A stretch of DNA of 64,000 bases from positions 1 through 64,000 of the forward strand of contig JAZNBG010000015.1 in NCBI GenBank assembly GCA_045586925.1. The letters are read 5' to 3'. The notes under the pieces are model-generated. The model was not told the origin of the DNA and did no database searches. It was given only the letters and a program-made list of their open reading frames with translations. The number at the start of each line of letters is the position of its first letter. Positions within the stretch are counted from its first letter, which is position 1. Source of the stretch: SIG440 sp045586925 (GTDB taxonomy: Bacteria > Bacillota > Clostridia > Monoglobales > Monoglobaceae). The position numbers and the translations under genes were made by a program. Of this stretch, positions 1 through 7,597 are shown one piece after another.

Positions 1-134
1 TATATGGCGACCTTTCAAACGAGGGCGTTATTTATGCAACCATCGTTGTTTCTTCTGTGCCTATGCTTATGCTTTACCCCTTTATTCAGAAATATTTCGT
101 AAAGGGCGTTATGGTTGGCGCAGTTAAGGGTTAA
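1..134 (+). CDS. Sugar ABC transporter permease, C-terminal end (partial)
   Basis: The window opens inside a reading frame (codons from base 3) that ends with TAA at 132-134. The 43 visible residues include a hydrophobic segment (VIYATIVVSSVPMLMLYPF) and end in FIQKYFVKGVMVGAVKG. This is the typical C-terminus of MalG-type (carbohydrate uptake family 1) permeases: last membrane helix, then an FxQKYFxKGxxxGAVKG tail. It would be one of two inner-membrane permease subunits moving a sugar or oligosaccharide into the cell. Directly downstream is a GH88 uronyl hydrolase, so the cargo is probably an unsaturated pectin-derived oligosaccharide; that part is inference. The rest of the transporter lies outside the window. 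Confidence 0.85.
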   Translation, partial: YGDLSNEGVIYATIVVSSVPMLMLYPFIQKYFVKGVMVGAVKG

Positions 135-154
135 AATTTAACATTTGTGCACAG

Positions 155-178
155 CCCTCCCTGTATTCACAGGGAGGG
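155..178 (+). other. Intergenic hairpin between permease and GH88
   Basis: CCCTCCCTGT (155-164) and ACAGGGAGGG (169-178) form a 10-bp perfect stem with a 4-nt loop. No T-run follows, so it looks more like an mRNA-stabilising or processing hairpin between the transporter and hydrolase cistrons than a terminator. Confidence 0.5.
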
Positions 179-281
179 TAGTGCATAAGCATAAACTTGA
201 AAGGAATTAAAATTTATAATTTTATTAACATATATTACATTTAAATTTGTAAAAATCACTAAGTTTTTAGGAGGAATTACA

Positions 282-1538
282 ATGAAAAACGAAACAAAAA
301 AGGCAGCAAATATGACATCGGCAGAACTTAAAGCACTTGCTGAGGATACATACAAAAAGTGTGTTAAAAAGTTTGACATTTATCTTGAAAAGTATAACGG
401 CGAGCCTTATGAGATTAGTGGCTGCAAGGACGGTCAGTATTTCAACGGTGCAGCAAAGCGCAAGCTGAAGGTTGCGTCAAATTGGCTTACATCCTGTGTT
501 ACAGGCCTTGCTCCCCTTTATTACAGAACAGAAAAGAACGAAGAATACTTAAAGTGGGCAGACCAGTTCCACAAGTATTATTATGACAAGGTTTTTGATA
601 CTCCTGTTTATGACACAATGCACGATTTGGGATTTTTGTATTCACCATATAGTGTTGCAATGTATCAGCTTACCGGTGACAAAAAGCACCGCGAAACAGC
701 ACTGAAGGCTGCAGACGAGCTTGCGAAGCGCTTTAACATTCAGGCAGGCTGTATTGATGCCTGGGGAAATCAGACATACCAGTATCTTAAACGCCCTGTA
801 AAGCTTATTATTGATACAATGATGAATCTTCCTCTGCTTTGGTGGGCTTGGTCAGAAACTTATCACAACTATTATATAGATGTTGCAAAAGCTCATATTG
901 AAATGGTTAAAAAGTATCTTTTAAGAGAAGACGGCTCGGTTGCACATCAGTTCCACTTTGACAGACAAACCGGCGAGGTTATAGGCGAAAATAATTCCTG
1001 CGGTTATTCAAACGGCTCTTACTGGGCAAGAGGTACCTCCTGGGCAATCTGCGGCTTTGCAATTGCAGGCAGATACCTTGAAACAAAGGACGAATTCTTG
1101 TTCCTTGCAAGAGAGTATCAGGCTATTGCCGAAAGACTGGCTGACAACTATATCAAGACAATCGGCAAGGGCAATTATGTTCCTGTTTGGGATTTCAGAC
1201 TTCCTAAGGATGCACCTGCAACCGCTTGCGGCAGCAGCAACACTCATTGGGATGAAACCAAGGCTGAAAACTGCATTTACAATGTAGATACCTCTGCTTG
1301 TGCGGTTGTTGCACGCGGCCTTATGGAGCTTCTCAATCACAGAGAAAATCCCGTATACAGAGATTTTGTGGATAACTCTGTCAGAGTTCTCTGTCAGGAG
1401 TATTTTGATGAAAATCCAAACATTCCCGGAATTCTCCGCAGACAAAACGGTAATGACACCTATACAACATTCGGTGATTTCTACTTTGCAGAGCTGCTCC
1501 AGACATATATTGACAGTGGTATACAGACCTGTTGGTAA
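282..1538 (+). CDS. GH88 family unsaturated uronyl hydrolase
   Basis: A 418-residue cytoplasmic enzyme without a signal peptide, expected to hydrolyse the unsaturated uronic acid from the non-reducing end of oligosaccharides made by polysaccharide lyases. GH88 hallmarks are visible: MHDLGF with Asp115, LIIDTMMNLPLLWWA with Asp178 (these match the two essential aspartates known for Bacillus unsaturated glucuronyl hydrolase), and YWARGTSWAICGF around 247-259. An AGGAGG site precedes the ATG. It follows the ABC permease end, so uptake and hydrolysis are probably co-transcribed. It is clearly different from the three tandem GH88 copies at 7598-11036 (longer N-terminus, different substrate loop), which suggests another oligosaccharide. 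The exact substrate (rhamnogalacturonan, glucuronan or other) cannot be read from sequence. Confidence 0.88.
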   Translation: MKNETKKAANMTSAELKALAEDTYKKCVKKFDIYLEKYNGEPYEISGCKDGQYFNGAAKRKLKVASNWLTSCVTGLAPLYYRTEKNEEYLKWADQFHKYYYDKVFDTPVYDTMHDLGFLYSPYSVAMYQLTGDKKHRETALKAADELAKRFNIQAGCIDAWGNQTYQYLKRPVKLIIDTMMNLPLLWWAWSETYHNYYIDVAKAHIEMVKKYLLREDGSVAHQFHFDRQTGEVIGENNSCGYSNGSYWARGTSWAICGFAIAGRYLETKDEFLFLAREYQAIAERLADNYIKTIGKGNYVPVWDFRLPKDAPATACGSSNTHWDETKAENCIYNVDTSACAVVARGLMELLNHRENPVYRDFVDNSVRVLCQEYFDENPNIPGILRRQNGNDTYTTFGDFYFAELLQTYIDSGIQTCW

Positions 1539-1588
1539 TCAACAATTGTGCGCATTTGTATGCAATTTGGGTTAAGGAAAAATTAGGC

Positions 1589-1617
1589 TTGATTTAAAAG
1601 TGTATTTATGATATTAT
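1589..1617 (+). promoter_or_regulatory. Candidate sigma-A promoter for the KduI fusion gene
   Basis: TTGATT (1589-1594), a 17-bp spacer and TATTAT (1612-1617). The expected start, around 1624, coincides with the first base of the hairpin that follows. Confidence 0.5.
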
Positions 1618-1621
1618 AGAA

Positions 1622-1655
1622 AAGGAATGATTTCTGTATACAGAACTCATTCCTT
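1622..1655 (+). other. 5'-UTR hairpin at the predicted transcript start
   Basis: AAGGAATGA pairs with TCATTCCTT and, after a single mismatch, TTCTG pairs with CAGAA around a TATA loop, giving a stem of about 14 bp. It lies at the predicted +1 of the message for the gene starting at 1703. It could stabilise the 5' end or terminate the upstream GH88 transcript; the T-run after it is poor. Confidence 0.5.
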
Positions 1656-1702
1656 GTTGCTAATGTTTATTTTTGAGATTGGATGAAAGGAGGAGCTTTA
1701 AT

Positions 1703-3379
1703 ATGCTCACTTTAAAGATATTAGGTAAAGACGGCACAGTAAGAGGCGAATGGAAAGGCATAAACATTGTTGCAGAGTTTGAAGGAGAGCTCATCGAAGG
1801 CGATAAAATCAGAGTATCTGCAGACGGATGCGATTTTATTGCTGTAAAGCTTGACGAGTTGATTGACGAAAGCATTATATGGATTCCCAACCGCAGCTAT
1901 GAATTTGCGATACCTGAAGAATATCAGGTAAACTTTTGCTATAAACCCGGCGCATTTATTGGCGACAAGCATATAATTTCTGTTCGCGAGGCTGAGGATG
2001 ACGAGATTTATGCATACCGCAATATTGCATTTAACCCCTACGACCGTCCTGAAAAGGAAAAGTATTATCCACACGCATCGGCAAATTTTGTTACACGCAA
2101 TTCACCCTTGTTCTTTGCACGAAATGCAATCGACGGGGTGTGTGACAATCAGGGACACGGCAGATATCCGCACCATTCCTGGTCGGGCGGCGCAAGACAG
2201 GATTTGGAGTTTATATTGGATTTTGGCCGTGAGGTTGAGGTTGACAAGCTGGTATTCTATCTCAGAGCCGACTTTCGTCACGACGAAGCAACGGGTTTGC
2301 CCCACGATTCGTACTGGAAGAACATAGACATTGAATTCTCCGACGGCGAGGTTATCCGTGGAGAATTTAAAATGGACAACTCTGACCTTAATGATGAAAA
2401 TTCAAAGGGTCAGGAGATTATTATTGACAAGAAAATAACCAAGTCAATAAAATTATCAAATTTTGTACAGGCAACCGAAATCCTTTCGTTTGCGGCATTG
2501 TCGCAGATTCAGGTCTTCGGTAATATAATCAAGGAGGATTTAAGTAAAATGGAAGTAAGACAGGCATCAAATGCAAAAGATGTTAAACATTACACAACAG
2601 AAAGACTTCGTGAGGAATTCCATATTTCAGGACTTTTCACAAAGGATAACGTAAGAATGGTATATAGCCATATCGACAGAATTATCACAGCAGGCCTTAT
2701 GCCCGTTCATCAGACACTTGTTCTTGAAGCAGGCAAGGAGCTTGCAGCAGATTATTTCCTGCAGAGAAGAGAGATGGGTTGTATCAATATCGGCGGCAAG
2801 GGTACAATCACAGTTGACGGCGTTGAATACGAAATGAACCCCCGTGACGGTATCTATATCGGTATGGGCAATAAGGAAATCACCTTCAAGAGCGACAGCA
2901 TCGAAAACCCTGCAAAGTTCTATGTATCATCATGCCCTGCACATACTACATACCCCACAGTTAAGATTGACATTACCAAGGCTAAAAAGGTTCCCTGCGG
3001 CTCGGTTGAAGACTGCAACAAGCGTGTAATCAATCAGTACATCCACCCCGAAGTAATGAAGAGCTGTCAGCTTGCTATGGGTCTTACCCAGCTTGAGCCA
3101 GGTTCAAACTGGAACACAATGCCCAGCCATACTCACGACAGAAGAATGGAAGTTTACCTCTATCTTGATATGGGCGAAAATGATGCAGTATTCCATATGA
3201 TGGGCGAGCCTACACAGACACGCCACATCATTATGCACAACGAAGAAGCGGTTATATCACCAAGCTGGTCAATCCACAGCGGCGTTGGTACAAAGGCTTA
3301 TTCATTCATTTGGGCTATGTGCGGTGAAAATCAGGAATTCACCGATATGGACTTTATCGAAACAAGCGAACTTAGATAA
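1703..3379 (+). CDS. kduI: Discoidin-like domain fused to 5-keto-4-deoxyuronate isomerase (KduI)
   Basis: The start at 1703 is set by an AGGAGG at 1688-1693; the product is 558 residues. Residues 283-558 are a complete KduI domain (276 residues, the normal length of the free enzyme). It has the cupin metal ligands in SHTHDRRME (His476, His478, Glu483) and IHSGVG (His525). KduI converts 5-keto-4-deoxyuronate to 3-deoxy-2,5-hexodiulosonate. Residues 1-282 are an unrelated domain; about 115-270 resembles a galactose-binding (F5/8 C) fold (FARNAIDG, SWSGGARQDLEFILDFG). The two parts join at KEDLSK-M, where the DNA carries AAGGAGG followed by ATG at 2549. KduI may therefore also be made alone from this internal start. 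The next gene, a KduD-like reductase, starts 13 bp after the stop and performs the following pathway step. Confidence 0.85.
   Translation: MLTLKILGKDGTVRGEWKGINIVAEFEGELIEGDKIRVSADGCDFIAVKLDELIDESIIWIPNRSYEFAIPEEYQVNFCYKPGAFIGDKHIISVREAEDDEIYAYRNIAFNPYDRPEKEKYYPHASANFVTRNSPLFFARNAIDGVCDNQGHGRYPHHSWSGGARQDLEFILDFGREVEVDKLVFYLRADFRHDEATGLPHDSYWKNIDIEFSDGEVIRGEFKMDNSDLNDENSKGQEIIIDKKITKSIKLSNFVQATEILSFAALSQIQVFGNIIKEDLSKMEVRQASNAKDVKHYTTERLREEFHISGLFTKDNVRMVYSHIDRIITAGLMPVHQTLVLEAGKELAADYFLQRREMGCINIGGKGTITVDGVEYEMNPRDGIYIGMGNKEITFKSDSIENPAKFYVSSCPAHTTYPTVKIDITKAKKVPCGSVEDCNKRVINQYIHPEVMKSCQLAMGLTQLEPGSNWNTMPSHTHDRRMEVYLYLDMGENDAVFHMMGEPTQTRHIIMHNEEAVISPSWSIHSGVGTKAYSFIWAMCGENQEFTDMDFIETSELR
2531..2551 (+). 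promoter_or_regulatory. Internal ribosome binding site and start codon for stand-alone KduI
   Basis: AAGGAGG at 2531-2537 lies 11 nt before an in-frame ATG at 2549-2551. That ATG is exactly where KduI homology begins, and from it a full 276-residue KduI would be made. The site is as strong as any in the window. Confidence 0.65.
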
Positions 3380-3392
3380 GGAGGAAAAATTT

Positions 3393-4181
3393 ATGTTCAG
3401 ATTAGACGGAAAAGTTGCACTTGTTACAGGTGCATCATACGGAATCGGCTTTGCAATTGCAAAAGGTCTTGCAAATGCAGGTGCTAAGATTGTATTTAAC
3501 GATATAAACGAAGAGTTTCTCAACAGAGGACTTGAAAACTACAAAGCAGAAGGCATAGATGCAAAAGGCTATGTTTGTGACGTAACCGACGAAGACGCAG
3601 TTAATGCAATGGTAAAGGATATCGAAGCAACAGTTGGTGTTATTGATATCTTAGTTAACAACGCAGGTATTATCAAGAGAATTCCTATGCACGAAATGTC
3701 AGCCGCAGAATTCAGACAGGTAATCGATGTTGACCTTAACGCTCCATTTATCTGCTCAAAGGCAGTTATCCCTTCAATGATTAAAAAGGGCGGCGGTAAG
3801 ATTATCAACATCTGTTCAATGATGTCAGAGCTTGGCCGTGAAACTGTTTCAGCTTACGCTGCAGCAAAGGGCGGTCTTAAGATGCTTACAAAAAACATCT
3901 GCTCTGAATACGGTGAATTCAATATTCAGTGTAATGGTATTGGCCCAGGTTACATCGCAACACCTCAGACTGCACCCCTCAGAGAACCACAGGAAGACGG
4001 CTCAAAGCATCCGTTTGACTCATTTATCTGTGCTAAAACTCCTGCAGGCAGATGGCTTGATGCTGAGGAATTGGTTGGCCCTGCAGTATTCCTTGCATCA
4101 AATGCATCCGATGCTGTAAACGGACATATTCTGTATGTTGATGGCGGTATTTTGGCTTACATCGGCAAACAGCCCAAATAA
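3393..4181 (+). CDS. kduD: SDR-family KduD-like 2-deoxy-D-gluconate/gluconate 5-dehydrogenase
   Basis: A 262-residue classical short-chain dehydrogenase. It shows the cofactor motif TGASYGIG (12-19), NNAG (89-92) and the catalytic triad Ser142, Tyr155, Lys159 in YAAAK. Start chosen at ATG 3393, 6 nt after an AAGGAGG; an upstream in-frame start at 3285 lies inside the KduI gene. In pectin and alginate catabolism KduD reduces the KduI product to 2-keto-3-deoxygluconate. The 13-bp gap to the KduI fusion makes that role likely. Gluconate 5-dehydrogenase is a close relative that sequence alone cannot exclude. A strong terminator follows, ending the unit. Confidence 0.82.
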   Translation: MFRLDGKVALVTGASYGIGFAIAKGLANAGAKIVFNDINEEFLNRGLENYKAEGIDAKGYVCDVTDEDAVNAMVKDIEATVGVIDILVNNAGIIKRIPMHEMSAAEFRQVIDVDLNAPFICSKAVIPSMIKKGGGKIINICSMMSELGRETVSAYAAAKGGLKMLTKNICSEYGEFNIQCNGIGPGYIATPQTAPLREPQEDGSKHPFDSFICAKTPAGRWLDAEELVGPAVFLASNASDAVNGHILYVDGGILAYIGKQPK

Positions 4182-4200
4182 GTGAAATTTAACAAATTTA

Positions 4201-4235
4201 AGACCGCAGACTATTGATTAGTCGGCGGTCTTTTT
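4201..4235 (+). terminator. Rho-independent terminator after kduD
   Basis: AGACCGC pairs with GCGGTCT, enclosing a second pairing GACTA/TAGTC, and is followed by a T5 run. Confidence 0.85.
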
Positions 4236-4247
4236 AGTGAAAAAGTA

Positions 4248-4275
4248 TTGAAAAATGCGGGCGTTGTGGTATAAT
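4248..4275 (+). promoter_or_regulatory. Sigma-A promoter for the EamA-SGNH unit
   Basis: TTGAAA (4248-4253), 16-bp spacer, TATAAT (4270-4275); about 36 bp before the ATG at 4312. It separates this unit from kduD. Confidence 0.7.
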
Positions 4276-4311
4276 GAATGAGAATATGTCAAACAAAAAG
4301 AGGACAATGAA

Positions 4312-5181
4312 ATGAAAAAACTTGCAGTACTATTGGTGGTGCTTTCGGGTATTCTTTGGGGAACTTCGGCAATTTTTACAACAGAACTTAGAAAATTCGG
4401 CTTTGATGCTTTAAATATTGCTTTTATGCGAAATACTGTTGCGGCAATATGTATGATTATTTTTGCCCTTATTTATAAGAGGGATAAGCTAAGAATATCA
4501 GTAAAGCAATTGTTTATTTATCTTTTGGTGGGAGTATGCTTGTACGGAACAGGTGCTTTTTATTATGCCGCTATGGGTTATGCATCAATTTCGGTTGCGG
4601 TGGTGCTTTTGTATATTGCTCCGGCAATTGTTACCATATATTCGGTAATATTTTTTAAAGAGAAATTTACCTTTGGCAAGGGCCTTGCAGTTGTTATGGT
4701 TATTGTGGGTACCGCATTGGTTACGGGAATTGTCGGTGGTGCAAGGGCAAGTGTTTTTGGATTGTTTCTTGGCGTGATGTCGGGAATATCTTACAGTATC
4801 TATAATATTGGCATCAAGTATGAGATGAAGCGTGGGGATGACCCCGTTGTGGCAACGGCATATTGCTTTTTGATTGCGGCATTACTTTCTGCAATTTTAG
4901 GAAAACCGGTACAAACTGCAGGAATTATAACACAAAACTTTCAATCTGCAATACTGTGGTGTGTGTCGCTTGGAATTATAACATCGGCGTTACCTTATTT
5001 TATATATACATATGCTATGAAAAAATTGCCGGCAGGAGTGGTGGCATCTCTTGGGTGTGTGGAACCAATGACGGCGTCAATTATAAGCTTTACTATTTAC
5101 GGCGAAGCGATTTCTGTTTATTCAATTGTGGGAATTGTACTTATTCTGGCGTCGGTAGTTCTGCTAAGTAAAGGTGAATAA
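4312..5181 (+). CDS. EamA-family (DMT superfamily) transporter
   Basis: A 289-residue, very hydrophobic protein with about ten predicted membrane helices arranged as two EamA repeats. It starts MKKLAVLLVVLSGILWGTSA, with the LSGxxWGxxx pattern common to first helices of the family. The second repeat holds the typical late motif (ASLGCVEPMTASIISFTIYGE). The family exports or imports small metabolites in the cytoplasmic membrane; substrate unknown. It has its own promoter, and the next start codon lies 17 nt after its stop, so it is probably co-transcribed with the two SGNH hydrolases. Confidence 0.85.
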   Translation: MKKLAVLLVVLSGILWGTSAIFTTELRKFGFDALNIAFMRNTVAAICMIIFALIYKRDKLRISVKQLFIYLLVGVCLYGTGAFYYAAMGYASISVAVVLLYIAPAIVTIYSVIFFKEKFTFGKGLAVVMVIVGTALVTGIVGGARASVFGLFLGVMSGISYSIYNIGIKYEMKRGDDPVVATAYCFLIAALLSAILGKPVQTAGIITQNFQSAILWCVSLGIITSALPYFIYTYAMKKLPAGVVASLGCVEPMTASIISFTIYGEAISVYSIVGIVLILASVVLLSKGE

Positions 5182-5197
5182 AAAGGAGAGAAAAATA

Positions 5198-5851
5198 ATG
5201 ATTTTTGAAAATTATGACAGGATAGTATTTGCAGGGGATTCGGTAACCGATATGGGTAGTGTCAAACCTGTTGGCGAAGGCCTTGGTGACAATGTGGGCA
5301 GAGGTTATGTAAGGGTGCTTGAAAATATGTTTGCGGCATATTACCCCGAAGTGTTTTTAAGAATTACAAATTCGGGCATTTCAGGAAATACCAGCCGCGA
5401 TTTGCTTGAAAGATATGACCGTGACGTGGTTGACCTGAAGCCCGACTGGGTTTCGATTTGTATTGGTATAAATGATGTGTGGCGTCAGTTTGACTCGCCT
5501 GCAATTCTTGACTCTCACGTTTTGCCTGATGAATACGAAAGAAATGTCGAAGAAATGATACTTCGGGTAAAGGACAACGTAAAGGGAATTTTTATTTTAT
5601 CGCCTTATATCATGGAGCCAAACCGTGAGGATGCTATGCGCAAGCGTATGGATGAGTATGTGGCAATCAGCAAAAAGCTTGCCCAAAAGCACGGCTGTAT
5701 TTTTGTGGATTTTCAGAAGATGTATGAGGAATATTGCCAAATCAGATATTCGGGATATATTGCGTGGGACAGAATTCATCCAAACCAGATTGGCGCAACA
5801 TTGATGGCAAAAGAATTTCTTAAATACTGTGATTTTGATTATGAGGTGTAG
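5198..5851 (+). CDS. SGNH/GDSL hydrolase, probable pectin or rhamnogalacturonan acetylesterase
   Basis: 217 residues. The start at 5198 is chosen from the AAGGAGAG 8-15 nt upstream; a frame-open ATG at 5174 overlaps the transporter stop and lacks a site. All SGNH blocks are present: GDSVTD with nucleophile Ser15, block II Gly in NSGISGNTSRDL (about 58-69), GIND (90-93) and the DRIH dyad Asp191/His194. There is no signal peptide, so it acts inside the cell, presumably deacetylating imported oligosaccharides. The substrate is inferred from the uronide gene context. It is followed after 2 nt by a second, unrelated SGNH protein. Confidence 0.83.
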   Translation: MIFENYDRIVFAGDSVTDMGSVKPVGEGLGDNVGRGYVRVLENMFAAYYPEVFLRITNSGISGNTSRDLLERYDRDVVDLKPDWVSICIGINDVWRQFDSPAILDSHVLPDEYERNVEEMILRVKDNVKGIFILSPYIMEPNREDAMRKRMDEYVAISKKLAQKHGCIFVDFQKMYEEYCQIRYSGYIAWDRIHPNQIGATLMAKEFLKYCDFDYEV

Positions 5852-5853
5852 GA

Positions 5854-6966
5854 ATGGAATTCTTTAACAGTTATAGCTCGAACACATATGCCGGAAGCGG
5901 TAATCAGTTGTTTTTTAATATGAATGAGAATGAGGTAAAAACCGGTCGTGTGCTTTACAAAATTGCAGTTGGCGGAGAATATGAATATTCGTTGCTGTTT
6001 TCAAATATCATAGACAGCACATATTCTGATGGCGCACTCAGTCACAAAAATTTGATTTGTGATAGTTGGAAAATCCATAATGCCCAAATCGGCAAATGTA
6101 AGATAACTGCAACCAACAAAGCAGTTGAAGAACTGAATATGAATCAAGATATTATTGTATCGGATTTTTCTGACCTGAAATTTAACGGCAAAAACGAAAA
6201 GATGGTTATGCCCGGTGAATTTTTCTCGACTGATCCCGTAAAAATGGACTTTGACAAGAATGAATATCTGTGCCTTGAAATTACCTTTTCGGGCAAAATG
6301 ATACCCTATCATGAGGAAAGTCTGCTTCCTGTATTTGTGCAAGAAGATGGCGAGTGGAAGTATTCAAGACAAATGCCCTTTGCAGGTATGATTGGCTGTA
6401 ATCGTTCGGTCAAGGGCAAAATTGCGTATCTTGGAGATTCTATAACACAGGGGATAGGAACTGTGCGTAATTCCTATCTGCACTGGAACGCGGTTTTGTC
6501 TGAAAAGCTGGGCGATAACTATTCCTACTGGAATTTAGGGATAGGCTATGGCAGAGCAAACGATGCCGCATCTGATGGTGCATGGCTTTACAAGGCAAAA
6601 CAGGCAGACCTTGTATTTGTGTGTTTTGGCGTAAATGACATTCTGCGGGGATTTTCAGAAGAACAAATCAAAAAGGATCTGGAAACAATTGTGGACACCT
6701 TAAAGAAAAACGGCAAAAAGGTGATTTTGCAGACAATTCCGCCCTTTGAATTTGCTGAAAAAGACATAGAAAAATGGCAGAGAATTAATGAATATATCAA
6801 GACGGTTTTAATTGATAAGGCGGATATGCTTTTTGACAACAATCCATATCTTTGCAAGGACGGAAGGTTCCCCCAATACGGCGGACATCCAAATGCTGAG
6901 GGCTGTGCTATATGGGCAGAAGAACTTTATAAGGCGGTTAAATCTTTTGTAGATGGTGCGTTTTAA
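5854..6966 (+). CDS. Two-domain SGNH hydrolase with N-terminal beta domain
   Basis: 370 residues: an N-terminal region of about 185 residues without a recognised motif, probably a beta-sandwich, then an SGNH hydrolase domain. The catalytic domain has GDSITQG with Ser196, GVND (259-262) and the catalytic His344 in GGHPN. The usual Asp three residues before the His is absent (the residues are QYGGH), so the dyad may be atypical. The architecture resembles CE2/GDSL-type carbohydrate esterases. It begins 2 nt after the previous stop, so the two esterases are translationally close and may act on different acetylated positions of the same oligosaccharide. That division of labour is inference. Confidence 0.78.
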   Translation: MEFFNSYSSNTYAGSGNQLFFNMNENEVKTGRVLYKIAVGGEYEYSLLFSNIIDSTYSDGALSHKNLICDSWKIHNAQIGKCKITATNKAVEELNMNQDIIVSDFSDLKFNGKNEKMVMPGEFFSTDPVKMDFDKNEYLCLEITFSGKMIPYHEESLLPVFVQEDGEWKYSRQMPFAGMIGCNRSVKGKIAYLGDSITQGIGTVRNSYLHWNAVLSEKLGDNYSYWNLGIGYGRANDAASDGAWLYKAKQADLVFVCFGVNDILRGFSEEQIKKDLETIVDTLKKNGKKVILQTIPPFEFAEKDIEKWQRINEYIKTVLIDKADMLFDNNPYLCKDGRFPQYGGHPNAEGCAIWAEELYKAVKSFVDGAF

Positions 6967-6967
6967 T

Positions 6968-7519
6968 ATGAAAAATCAAATCAGAAAGCAAAATAAGGAA
7001 AAACGTCGTGCGATGAGCAAAGACGAGGCCCGCGAAAAAAGCAGTGCTGCTGCAAGGGCGTTTACAGAGTGGGATATTTATAAAAATTCCAAGCAGATAA
7101 TGGTATATCTTCCTTTGGGTAACGAAACCGACACAAAGGACGTTGTATTGGCGGCGTTTCGTGACGGCAAGAGGCTTGTTCTTCCTGTGACAGATGCAAA
7201 AACGGGCATAATCACCCCATGTATTTATGAAAAAGATACAAAGCTTATTAAGGGTGCGTTTTCTGTATCCGAGCCTGCAAGCATTGTGCCTGCGGATATG
7301 TCAAAGACCGATGTGGTGCTTGTTCCGGGGATTGCTTTTGACAAATCAGGCAACAGAGTGGGCTTTGGCAAGGGCTGTTATGACAGACTTTTAAAGGATG
7401 CAACTGCCATCAAGGTGGGATATTGCTATGACTTTCAGGTTTGTGATGAAATTCCGGCTTGTGAGTATGATGTTAAAATGGATTTTCTGGTTACAGAAAA
7501 CGGAATAAAATATACATAA
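6968..7519 (+). CDS. 5-formyltetrahydrofolate cyclo-ligase
   Basis: 183 residues from ATG 6968. An in-frame ATG at 6953 would overlap the esterase by 14 nt; MKNQIRKQNK is the normal family N-terminus, so 6968 is preferred. The enzyme converts 5-formyl-THF to 5,10-methenyl-THF using ATP. It carries the family signature GFGKGCYDR (132-140), the ATP-binding counterpart of the usual GYGGGYYDR, and a basic N-terminal RKxxKEKRR stretch. It is a housekeeping gene at the end of a carbohydrate operon. It is probably unrelated to the THF riboswitch-controlled genes 9 kb downstream except through the same cofactor pool. Confidence 0.88.
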   Translation: MKNQIRKQNKEKRRAMSKDEAREKSSAAARAFTEWDIYKNSKQIMVYLPLGNETDTKDVVLAAFRDGKRLVLPVTDAKTGIITPCIYEKDTKLIKGAFSVSEPASIVPADMSKTDVVLVPGIAFDKSGNRVGFGKGCYDRLLKDATAIKVGYCYDFQVCDEIPACEYDVKMDFLVTENGIKYT

Positions 7520-7537
7520 AATAAATTAAAAAAACTA

Positions 7538-7569
7538 TAGACAAACTAAAAAGAAAATGATACTATAAT
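7538..7569 (+). promoter_or_regulatory. Candidate promoter for the GH88 triplet
   Basis: TAGACA (7538-7543) with TACTAT (7561-7566, 17-bp spacer) or TATAAT (7564-7569, 20-bp spacer). A closely similar TATAGACA box precedes the RNA candidate at 11085. Confidence 0.5.
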
Positions 7570-7597
7570 CTAAACCTTATATAAAGGAGCGGCGGAT

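Noticed and set aside
1008..1445. 145-residue antisense frame opposite the GH88 gene
   Set aside because: Shadow of the codon-biased GH88 frame; no start site or known motif. The same holds for the antisense frames opposite the tandem GH88 genes and opposite pcrA.
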